The notes under the pieces: model-generated
The model's database searches: none
Seen by the model: only the letters and a program-made list of their open reading frames with translations
Told to the model about the DNA's origin: nothing
Position numbers and translations under genes: made by a program
Shown: positions 1-7,358 of the stretch, piece by piece
How positions within the stretch are numbered: the first letter of the stretch is position 1
Layout of the letters: every line of letters begins with the position of its first letter
Origin: Thiobacillus sp.
GTDB lineage: Bacteria > Pseudomonadota > Gammaproteobacteria > Burkholderiales > Thiobacillaceae
Direction: 5' to 3'
Length of the DNA stretch: 34,126 nt
Assembly (NCBI GenBank): GCA_021166845.1
Contig: JAJPEP010000065.1
Coordinates: forward strand, 1 to 34,126

Positions 1-407
<407 letters not shown>

Positions 408-755
408 TTATTCTCCGAACAGGGCTTGATAGTGTTCTTCGGCAAAGCCGACATGATAACTGCCATCCCGCTCCAGCACCGGACGCTTGATCACGCTGGG
501 CTGGGCCAGCATCAGGGCAATGGCGCCGGCTTCGTCGGTGACGGCGGCTTTTTCCGCATCCGTCAGCTTGCGCCAGGTGGTGCCGCGCGTATTGACCAGC
601 GCCTGCCATCCGGTTTGCGCCACGACCTCGCGCAGCCAGGCGGCATCGACGCCCTGTTTCCTGAAGTCGTGAAAGGGGGCGTCATGCGCGCGATCGGCAA
701 GCCAGGTGCGGGCTTTCTTGACGGTGGAGCAGTTGGGGATACCGTAGAGCTTCAT
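408..755 (-). CDS. yffB: ArsC/Spx-family thioredoxin-fold protein YffB
   Basis: A 115-residue protein of the ArsC/Spx superfamily, the YffB branch often annotated as arsenate-reductase-like. The N-terminus MKLYGIPNCSTVKKARTWL carries the single redox-type cysteine at the start of helix 1. The later segments RGTTWRKL and SVIKRPVLE are the conserved core of this family. The open frame extends 20 codons further upstream, but the ATG at 755 is chosen because family members begin right at the beta strand KLYGIPNC. It lies immediately upstream of dapE. The physiological role of YffB is not well established; true arsenate reduction should not be assumed from the name. Confidence 0.88.
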   Translation of the reverse strand: MKLYGIPNCSTVKKARTWLADRAHDAPFHDFRKQGVDAAWLREVVAQTGWQALVNTRGTTWRKLTDAEKAAVTDEAGAIALMLAQPSVIKRPVLERDGSYHVGFAEEHYQALFGE

Positions 756-836
756 GCTATTTCTGTCGCCCGGGTCGGAATCGGCCGCCCGTGGACGTAA
801 AATCGGGAAAAACAAGCCACGATTCTACCCGACCTG

Positions 837-2636
837 ATGCATCCCGCCGTTCATTCCCACACTGCACCGCCGCCGCCCGGCGATCCCAGTCTGCGCTCCC
901 TTGGCCGGCTGTTCCCCTATCTGTGGGAATTCCGCGGTCGCGTGCTGCTGGCGCTGGCGCTGCTGATCGGCGCCAAGCTGGCGTCGGTGGCGGTGCCGCT
1001 GCTGCTGAAGGAAATCATCGACGCGCTCGACCGGCCGCGCCCCGAACTGGTGGTCCCGCTGGCCCTGATACTGGGCTACGGCGTGCTGCGCTTCGCCAGC
1101 ACCACCTTTGCTGACCTGCGCGACGTGATCTTCGCCAAGGTCACCCAGCGCGCGATGCGGCGCATCAGCATGGCGGTGTTCAAGCACCTGCACGCGCTGT
1201 CGCTGCGCTTCCATCTGGAGCGGCAGACCGGCGGCATCACCCGCGACATCGAGCGTGGCTCCAAGGCGCTCTCCAGCCTGGTCGGCTATCTGCTGTTCCG
1301 TATCACGCCCACGGTGCTGGAAATCCTGATGGTCGCCGGCATCCTGTTCGTCAAGCTCGACTGGGTTTTCGGGGTGCTGACGCTGATCACCCTGGCGGCC
1401 TACATCGGCTTCACCGTCACCATCACCGAATGGCGCACCCAGTTCGTGCGCCGCGCCAACACGCTCGATTCCGAAGCCTACGGGCGCGCCATCGACAGCC
1501 TCTTGAACTACGAGACGGTCAAGTACTTCGGCAACGAGAAATACGAGGCCAGGCGCTACGACGCCAGCCTGGTCGAGTGGGAGGACATGGCGCTGAAATC
1601 GCAGCGCTCGCTGGGCCTGCTCAACACGGCGCAGGCCGGGGTGATCGCCATCGGCGTGACGCTCATGGTGCTGCGCGCCGCCGCCGGCGTGGTCGAGGGC
1701 ACGCTGACGCTGGGCGACCTGGTGATGGTCAACGCCTTCCTGCTGCAGATGTTCCAGCCGCTCAGCTTTCTCGGCGTGATGTACCGCCAGATCAAGGAAT
1801 CGATCACCGACGTCGAGCGCATGTTCGCGCTGATGGAGCGGCCGCGCGAGGTCGAGGACAGGCCCGGCGCGCGCGATCTCGACGTGGCGGCGGGTGAGGT
1901 GAAGTTCGATCGCGTCAGCTTCGCCTACAATGCCGACCGGCCGATTCTGCACGACGTCAGCTTCACCATTCCCGCCGGCCAGACGGTGGCGGCGGTGGGC
2001 TCCAGCGGCGCCGGCAAGTCGACGCTCGCGCGCCTGCTGTTCCGCTTCTACGACGTCGGCGCCGGCAGCATCCGCATCGACGGCCAGGACATCCGCCACG
2101 TCACCCAGGACAGCCTGCGCGCCGCCATCGGCGTGGTGCCGCAGGACACCGTGCTGTTCAACGACAGCATCTACTACAACATCGCCTACGGCCGCCCGGA
2201 TGCCAGCCGCGAGGAAGTGATCGAGGCCGCGCGCGCCGCGCACATCCTGCACTTCATCGAAGCCTTGCCGCAGGGTTGGGACACGGTGGTGGGCGAGCGC
2301 GGGCTGAAGCTCTCCGGCGGCGAGAAGCAGCGGGTGGCGATTGCCCGCACCCTGTTGAAAAACCCCACGATCCTGATTCTCGACGAGGCGACTTCGGCGC
2401 TCGACACCCGGACCGAAAAAGCCATCCAGGGCGAACTGCTGGAAATCGCCAGGAGCCGCACCAGCCTGATCATCGCGCACCGCCTGTCCACCGTGGTCGA
2501 GGCCGACGAGATCCTGGTGATGGAGGGCGGGCGCATCGTCGAGCGCGGGCGACATCCCGAACTGCTGGAGAAAAACGGCGTGTATGCCCACATGTGGGCG
2601 CTGCAGCAGCAGGCCGAGGACCACGCAACGCAATGA
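837..2636 (+). CDS. ABC exporter of the Atm1/HMT1 (ABCB7-like) type, fused TMD-NBD
   Basis: A 599-residue half-transporter with an N-terminal six-helix exporter membrane domain (about residues 25-320) and a C-terminal ATPase. The Walker A motif GSSGAGKST is at residues 388-396, the signature LSGGEKQR near 492, Walker B ILILDEAT near 512, and the H-loop IIAHRLST near 546. The membrane part contains the stretch LLNYETVKYFGNEKYEARRY, which is typical of Atm1 homologues that export glutathione- or persulfide-linked compounds or metal-glutathione conjugates; the bacterial substrate is inferred from the family. The start is the first ATG after the divergent yffB promoter region. The next gene overlaps its stop codon by ATGA, which suggests translational coupling. 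Confidence 0.9.
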   Translation: MHPAVHSHTAPPPPGDPSLRSLGRLFPYLWEFRGRVLLALALLIGAKLASVAVPLLLKEIIDALDRPRPELVVPLALILGYGVLRFASTTFADLRDVIFAKVTQRAMRRISMAVFKHLHALSLRFHLERQTGGITRDIERGSKALSSLVGYLLFRITPTVLEILMVAGILFVKLDWVFGVLTLITLAAYIGFTVTITEWRTQFVRRANTLDSEAYGRAIDSLLNYETVKYFGNEKYEARRYDASLVEWEDMALKSQRSLGLLNTAQAGVIAIGVTLMVLRAAAGVVEGTLTLGDLVMVNAFLLQMFQPLSFLGVMYRQIKESITDVERMFALMERPREVEDRPGARDLDVAAGEVKFDRVSFAYNADRPILHDVSFTIPAGQTVAAVGSSGAGKSTLARLLFRFYDVGAGSIRIDGQDIRHVTQDSLRAAIGVVPQDTVLFNDSIYYNIAYGRPDASREEVIEAARAAHILHFIEALPQGWDTVVGERGLKLSGGEKQRVAIARTLLKNPTILILDEATSALDTRTEKAIQGELLEIARSRTSLIIAHRLSTVVEADEILVMEGGRIVERGRHPELLEKNGVYAHMWALQQQAEDHATQ

Positions 2637-3919
2637 ATCCCTTGCTGCAGCCGGGCGTGACACGCCGCGAAGTATGGGCCTGGGCGATGTACGATTTCGC
2701 CAACTCGGGCTACACGACGGTGGTCGTTACCGCCGTGTTCAGCGCCTATTTCGTCGCGGGCGTGGCGGGCAATGCGCCGTGGGCGACGTTTGTCTGGACC
2801 CTTGCCCTGTCCGTTTCCTACGCGCTGGTGATGCTGACCGCGCCCCTGGTCGGCGCCTGGGCCGACGCCCATGCCAGCAAGAAAAAACTGTTGTGGCTGA
2901 CCACGCTGGGTTGCGTCGGCGCAACCGCGCTGCTTTATTTCGCCGCGCCGGGCGCGCTGGCATGGGCCATCGCTGCGCTGGTGCTGTCCAACTATTTTTT
3001 CGGCACCGGCGAAAACCTGATCGCGGCGTTTCTGCCCGAGCTCGCACGCCCGCGCGCGCTCGGCCGCGTATCGGGCTGGGGCTGGTCGCTCGGCTACGTC
3101 GGCGGGCTGGTGTCGCTCGGCGCGAGCCTGGCCTATATCGGCTGGGCGCAGGCACGTGGGCAGCAGGCAAGCGATTTTGTTCCGGTCAGCATGCTGATCA
3201 CGGCCGCCCTGTTCCTGCTCGCCAGTTTGCCAACGCTGCTGCTGCTGCGCGAACGCGCTGCGCCGCAGGCCAGGCGCAGCGCGCGCAGCGCCTGGCGACA
3301 GGTGCGGCATACCTTGAGCCATCTGCGCCAGTTGCCCGACCTGAAGCGCTTTCTGATCTGCACCGTGCTGTACCAGGCCGGCATCCAGGCAGTGATCGTG
3401 CTGGCGGCGATTTACGCCAGCCAGGCATTCCATTTCGATACCCGGCAAACCATCCTGCTGGTGCTGCTGGTCAACATTACGGCGGCGATCGGCGCTTTTG
3501 TCTTCGGCCACGTGCAGGACCGCATCGGCCATGTGCGGGCGATTGCGCTCACGCTGGCCGGCTGGATCGCGATGGTGCTGCTGGCCTGGAGCGCGCCCGA
3601 CGAACGCATGTTCTGGGTGGCGGCCAATCTGGCCGGCTTGTGCATGGGCGCTTCGCAATCGGCGGGCCGCGCGATGATCGGGCTGCTGGCGCCGCCGGCG
3701 CGGCAGGCCGAGTTCTTCGGCCTGTGGGGGCTGGCGGTGAAGCTGGCGTCGATCATCGGCCCGCTGACCTACGGCGTCAGCAGTTGGATCAGCGCGGGCG
3801 ACCATCGCCGGGCCTTGCTGATAACCGGCAGCTATTTCGTCGCCGGGTTGTGGATGTTGCGCGGCGTGCAGGCCGCGCGCGGCCACCGCGCGGCGCAGCG
3901 GTTTGCTCGCGGCGGCTGA
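2633..3919 (+). CDS. MFS transporter, UMF1 / Atg22-like family
   Basis: A 428-residue polytopic membrane protein. Its start MNPLLQPGVTRREVWAWAMYD followed by FANSGYTT is the signature of the UMF1 (Atg22-like, vacuole effluxer) branch of the major facilitator superfamily, as is NYFFGTGENLIAAFLPEL, where related proteins have YNAFLPELA. About 12 hydrophobic segments are apparent, with a loop of basic residues in the middle (around RERAAPQARRSARSAWRQ). The ATG lies inside the stop of the ABC exporter gene (ATGA overlap), so the open frame that continues upstream is not part of the protein. Substrates of bacterial members are unknown; amino-acid efflux is known only for the eukaryotic relatives. 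Confidence 0.85.
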   Translation: MNPLLQPGVTRREVWAWAMYDFANSGYTTVVVTAVFSAYFVAGVAGNAPWATFVWTLALSVSYALVMLTAPLVGAWADAHASKKKLLWLTTLGCVGATALLYFAAPGALAWAIAALVLSNYFFGTGENLIAAFLPELARPRALGRVSGWGWSLGYVGGLVSLGASLAYIGWAQARGQQASDFVPVSMLITAALFLLASLPTLLLLRERAAPQARRSARSAWRQVRHTLSHLRQLPDLKRFLICTVLYQAGIQAVIVLAAIYASQAFHFDTRQTILLVLLVNITAAIGAFVFGHVQDRIGHVRAIALTLAGWIAMVLLAWSAPDERMFWVAANLAGLCMGASQSAGRAMIGLLAPPARQAEFFGLWGLAVKLASIIGPLTYGVSSWISAGDHRRALLITGSYFVAGLWMLRGVQAARGHRAAQRFARGG

Positions 3920-3922
3920 ATC

Positions 3923-4363
3923 ATGGCCGCCTTCACGCTGCTCGAAACCGATTGGGCACACGATGCGCAACGCTTGAGCGCGGTACGCCGTGCGGTCTTC
4001 ATCGACGAGCAGGGCGTGCCAGAAGCGCTGGAATGGGACGCGCACGACGCTCGTTCGCTGCACCTGCTGGCCATCGCCGATGGTGCCGTCCCGATCGGCT
4101 GCGCCCGCCTGCTGCCCGACGGCCATATCGGACGCATGGCGGTGCTGCCGGCCTGGCGCGGGCGCGGGGTCGGCCAGGCTTTGCTGGCTGCGGCCCTGCG
4201 GGCGGCGCGGGCACGCGGACACGACACCGTCAGGCTCAGCGCGCAAACCCATGCGGCCGGGTTTTACGCGCGGGCCGGCTTCGTCGCTGTGGGCGAGGAA
4301 TACGAGGATGCAGGCATACCGCATGTATCGATGCAGAAAATATGCGCCGGCCGGAACCGATAG
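3923..4363 (+). CDS. GNAT-family N-acetyltransferase
   Basis: A 146-residue single-domain acetyltransferase. Acetyl-CoA binding motif A is clear as GRMAVLPAWRGRGVGQALL (about residues 72-90), and the C-terminal segment AAGFYARAGFVAVGEEYEDAG is motif B. The opening VRRAVFIDEQGVP followed by EW resembles the ElaA/YjcF type of small GNAT proteins. It starts 3 bases after the transporter stop, so it belongs to the same transcription unit. The acetyl acceptor cannot be read from the sequence. Confidence 0.88.
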   Translation: MAAFTLLETDWAHDAQRLSAVRRAVFIDEQGVPEALEWDAHDARSLHLLAIADGAVPIGCARLLPDGHIGRMAVLPAWRGRGVGQALLAAALRAARARGHDTVRLSAQTHAAGFYARAGFVAVGEEYEDAGIPHVSMQKICAGRNR

Positions 4364-4412
4364 CCCGTGGCCACGGTCATTAGATTTGAAAGCCGCAAGG
4401 CAAGCGACAAGC

Positions 4413-4429
4413 CGGCCGCGATGCGGCCG
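4413..4429 (+). other. Perfect GC hairpin in the leader of the flavoprotein gene
   Basis: The 7-base arms CGGCCGC and GCGGCCG enclose a 3-base loop, 17 bases before the ATG of the next gene. The stem is followed by A-rich sequence rather than a T tract, so it is not a plus-strand intrinsic terminator. It may be an mRNA-stabilising or processing element in the gap after the acetyltransferase gene. No function is demonstrated. Confidence 0.35.
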
Positions 4430-4446
4430 CAAAAAGGGAAAAAAGC

Positions 4447-5412
4447 ATGACACGACTTAGAGCAGGCATTGTCGGCGCGGGCGTCGCCGGCGCCAGCTGT
4501 GCAGGAAGGCTCGCCGCGGCGGGTTGGGATGTCGACGTCTACGACAAGGCGCGCGGCGCCGGCGGGCGTTTGTCGACCAGGCGCATGGAACAAGGCTGGG
4601 CATCGCTGGCGAGCCCGTTTCTTTCGGCCCGGCGCGATCCCTTCCGCAGCCAGTTGCGCGACTGGGTGCGCCAGGGCTGGGTCGCGCCGGTGCGCGGCAA
4701 CATCTGGCAGGGGCGCGCCACCGTGTCGTGGGCGCAGGCGCAGCTGCAAAACCATTTCCGGCCCACCGTCGAGCCTTCGCAACTGGTGCACCATCTGCTG
4801 GGCGATGCGCGCCTGCACACCCTGAGCCCGGTTGCGGCGTTGCAGCCACGCACCATCGTCCTGGAAAACGGCCGGACTCTTGGCGATTACGATTGCATCA
4901 TCTGCAGCGTCCCCGCCCCGCAAGCCATCCCCATGCTCGATGCGCTGCCGCTGCTGCGCGAGCGCCTGGGCGAAGTGCGCTATCGCCCGATCTGGTCGTT
5001 CCTGATGCGCTGGGAAGGCGGCCCGGCGGCGGATGTCATCAAGTTCGACGACCATTTGCTGAATCTGGCGGTGCGCCAGTCGTTCAATGGCCCCGGTTTG
5101 TGGGCGGTGTACAGCAGCCACGAATTCGCCGAAACCTACCTCGAAGCCTCGGTCGAAGAGGCCGGCACCCGTGCCGCTTCGGCCTTGATGGGTTTGCTCG
5201 GCTTGCCATGCCCGGTCGACGTCGAGGCCACCCACCTGTGGCGCTACGCCTTGCCGCAAACCCCGGTCGGCGGCTACTGGCTGGGCGACCGCGAAAACCG
5301 GGTCGCCCTGATTGGCGACAGCATCGCCGGCGCGGGAATCGAGCGCGCCTGGGAAAGCGGCCAGCGGCTGGCCCAGGTGCTGCTCCAGGCCGAGGAAGAA
5401 CTGGCAATCTGA
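4447..5412 (+). CDS. FAD/NAD(P)-dependent oxidoreductase, renalase-like amine-oxidase fold
   Basis: A 321-residue flavoprotein. It opens with the Rossmann dinucleotide motif GIVGAGVAGASCAGRL and the strand VDVYDKARGAGGRLSTRR, the GGR(L/M)xxxR signature of the renalase/amine-oxidase group. Near the C-terminus VALIGDSIAGAGIERAWESG is the second FAD contact (GD...G..). The length (300-330 residues) fits bacterial renalase-like proteins. A ribosome site AGGGA lies a few bases before the ATG. Bacterial renalases re-oxidise mis-reduced dihydro-NAD(P) forms; whether this member does so is an inference. It ends 17 bases before the convergent diguanylate cyclase gene. Confidence 0.82.
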   Translation: MTRLRAGIVGAGVAGASCAGRLAAAGWDVDVYDKARGAGGRLSTRRMEQGWASLASPFLSARRDPFRSQLRDWVRQGWVAPVRGNIWQGRATVSWAQAQLQNHFRPTVEPSQLVHHLLGDARLHTLSPVAALQPRTIVLENGRTLGDYDCIICSVPAPQAIPMLDALPLLRERLGEVRYRPIWSFLMRWEGGPAADVIKFDDHLLNLAVRQSFNGPGLWAVYSSHEFAETYLEASVEEAGTRAASALMGLLGLPCPVDVEATHLWRYALPQTPVGGYWLGDRENRVALIGDSIAGAGIERAWESGQRLAQVLLQAEEELAI

Positions 5413-5426
5413 GCCGCCGCGGCGGC
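5413..5426. other. GC palindrome between convergent genes
   Basis: A perfect 14-base palindrome GCCGCCGCGGCGGC follows directly on the flavoprotein stop codon and lies before the diguanylate cyclase stop. Neither side has a clear T tract, so it is only a weak candidate for a (possibly Rho-assisted) termination point shared by the two converging genes. Confidence 0.3.
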
Positions 5427-5429
5427 ACC

Positions 5430-6314
5430 TCAAAAATCGGCGATGACGTAGCGGTCGCGCCCGCTTTTCTTGCCTTCGTAAAGCGCCAGGTCGGCACGCA
5501 TGATGACGCTGGACAAGTCGTCCTGTTCGCGCACCCGGGCCAGGCCGAGGGTGACGGTCAGCGCCAGCGGGACGCCATCGGGAATCGGCACGGAGGCGGT
5601 GCGGACCGCATCCAGAAGGCGTTGCGCGGATTGCTCGGCCTCTGCGGCGGACTGGCATTGCAGCAGCCAGAGAAATTCCTCTCCGCCGAAACGATACAAG
5701 GGCTCGTTGCTCCGCAGGGTCTGTTTCAGGACGTCGGCCAGCTGGCGCAAAACCAGGTCGCCCACCAGGTGGCCATGGGTATCGTTGATCGGCTTGAAAT
5801 GATCCACATCGATCATCGCGACATACAGCAGGGTGCGGTCGCACCTGGCTGCCTTGCGGTACAGGGAAAAATCGTTTTCGATGCCGTAGCGCAGGGGCAG
5901 CCCGGTCAGCGGATCGTGCCGCACGGCCTTGGTAAGAATCAATGTCTTGAAGCGGGCCAGCAGAACCAGCAGTTCGGATTGCGATTGCTCGAATGCCTCC
6001 AGATCGGCATGGTTGCCCGGCTGTTCGGCCAGCACCCGGGTACAGATGGAACGAATCGCGTCATGCATCGCCTGGTGCACCGCTTCGACGCGTTGCGCGG
6101 CTTGCGCATCGAGCGCATCGAATTCGGCCCGGCTCGACATGAACCAGCTCCCGAAATGGCAAAGGGTGTGCGCCATCGGGTCGAGCACGTCTTCGCCCGG
6201 GGTCGTGCGCAGCACCGCGCAGCGCAGGATGCGGCGCGTCCAGTTCATGTGCGCCTCGACCGCGGTATCGAGTTCGGCGATGAAAATATCGGTTTCGGAG
6301 GGGAGGACTGGCAT
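5430..6314 (-). CDS. Diguanylate cyclase with N-terminal CZB zinc-sensor domain (DgcZ-like)
   Basis: A 294-residue soluble protein that makes cyclic di-GMP from two GTP. The C-terminal GGDEF domain has GGEEF at residues 210-214 and the upstream strand IDVDHFKPINDTHGH. The N-terminal 125 residues match the chemoreceptor zinc-binding (CZB) domain of E. coli DgcZ (YdeH). The expected zinc ligands are present as H22, C52 (in LCHFGSWF), H80 and H84, almost the same positions as in DgcZ. At the product-inhibition site, usually RxxD, residues 201-204 read RSNE. By analogy with DgcZ, zinc binding would lower the activity. No strong ribosome site is seen before the ATG at 6314. Confidence 0.92.
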   Translation of the reverse strand: MPVLPSETDIFIAELDTAVEAHMNWTRRILRCAVLRTTPGEDVLDPMAHTLCHFGSWFMSSRAEFDALDAQAAQRVEAVHQAMHDAIRSICTRVLAEQPGNHADLEAFEQSQSELLVLLARFKTLILTKAVRHDPLTGLPLRYGIENDFSLYRKAARCDRTLLYVAMIDVDHFKPINDTHGHLVGDLVLRQLADVLKQTLRSNEPLYRFGGEEFLWLLQCQSAAEAEQSAQRLLDAVRTASVPIPDGVPLALTVTLGLARVREQDDLSSVIMRADLALYEGKKSGRDRYVIADF

Positions 6315-6371
6315 GGGTGCGTTGCTAGGCCTTGAGTTTCAACAGCTTATTCATGGCGTGATGGTCTCCGG

Positions 6372-7244
6372 CTAAACATCGCGTGCCACGCGAAATCCAA
6401 GATTGATGTCCAGTTCGTTCTCCAGGCGCCACCGCCGTGAGGCGGCGCGGCAGTCTTCGGGGCCGTCGAACCACGATCCCCCCTTGGCGACGACGGCTTG
6501 CGGTTTGCCGGGCAGGGGGCGCTCCGGCGGACTGGCGTGGTCGCGGGTCCAGGGGCTGGCTGTGTATTCCCACACGTTGCCCGGCATATCGTGCAGGCTC
6601 CAGCGGTTGGGGCGCAATTTGCCGACTTCCATGGCGCCGCAGCGGACGAAACAGCGCGACAGCAGGCGCGCACGCCGGGGGCGCGTGGCGTCGAAACCCT
6701 GGCGGGTGTTGTAGCGCGCCTCTGCCGGGGTGATGCGGTCGCCCTGCGGATAGGCGCTTGCGGCCCCGGCGCGGTAGGCGTATTCCCATTCCTGCTCGGT
6801 AGGCAGGCGGTAGCGCTGTCCGGTCTGCCGGGAAAGCCAGGCGCAATAATCGCGCGCATCGCTCTGCCGCACGTTGATGACCGGCTTGCGGCCGGACAGC
6901 CACAGCAGCTCCGCGCGCCGCTGCCAGCCGGTGGCGCGGGCATAGGCTTCGAACTCTTCGGTGGTGACCGGATAAACGCCCATGGCGAAGCTGCGTTCGA
7001 TCGGCGCGGCGCGGCGCGGGCGTTCCTGGGCCGGCGCATTTTCCTCGGCGGCGGCGCCATATTCGAATGTGCCCGCGGGAACGACAATCAGCGCGGGCGC
7101 GGGCGTTCCATCGGGCAAGTTGTCCCGGAAATGCGGGTCGGGCAGTCCCAGCGCGCGTGCGGCGCGCATTTGCAGGGCGATCAGTTCACCCTCGTGCATG
7201 GCGAAGGTGTCGGGCAGGGCGGCGGTGGGGAAGTCGGGGATCAT
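6372..7244 (-). CDS. SUMF1 / formylglycine-generating-enzyme-like domain protein
   Basis: A 290-residue protein of the FGE-sulfatase (SUMF1) fold. The hallmark segments appear in order: VPAGTFEYGA, FAMGVYPVTTEEFEAYA, PVINVRQSDARDYCAWLS, YRLPTEQEWEYAYRAG, LHDMPGNVWEYTASPW, and the C-terminal VVAKGGSWFDG followed by ASRRWRLENELDINLGFRVAR. In true formylglycine-generating enzymes two cysteines near the C-terminus are catalytic. Here the GGSWFDGPEDCRAASRR segment has one cysteine, so catalysis of that reaction is uncertain. The open frame extends 28 codons further upstream, but the ATG at 7244 fits the domain start better. It sits between two cyclic-di-GMP genes; there is no sulfatase in the window. 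Confidence 0.82.
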   Translation of the reverse strand: MIPDFPTAALPDTFAMHEGELIALQMRAARALGLPDPHFRDNLPDGTPAPALIVVPAGTFEYGAAAEENAPAQERPRRAAPIERSFAMGVYPVTTEEFEAYARATGWQRRAELLWLSGRKPVINVRQSDARDYCAWLSRQTGQRYRLPTEQEWEYAYRAGAASAYPQGDRITPAEARYNTRQGFDATRPRRARLLSRCFVRCGAMEVGKLRPNRWSLHDMPGNVWEYTASPWTRDHASPPERPLPGKPQAVVAKGGSWFDGPEDCRAASRRWRLENELDINLGFRVARDV

Positions 7245-7291
7245 GGGGACGCGGTGCGTGCAGGGTTCGATTATGCCATTTCGACGCCGCC

Positions 7292-7305
7292 GCTCGCCGG
7301 CGAGC
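7292..7305. other. Palindrome GCTCGCCGGCGAGC in the spacer behind the GGDEF-EAL gene
   Basis: A perfect 14-base inverted repeat in the 114-base gap between the GGDEF-EAL gene stop and the SUMF1-like gene start. There is no T tract in either direction. It could act as a hairpin or a protein site, but nothing more can be said. Confidence 0.25.
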
Positions 7306-7358
7306 AGGCGCTGGCGCTCGGGCGGCATTGCCGGCCATCGAAATGTTCCTGCGCGACT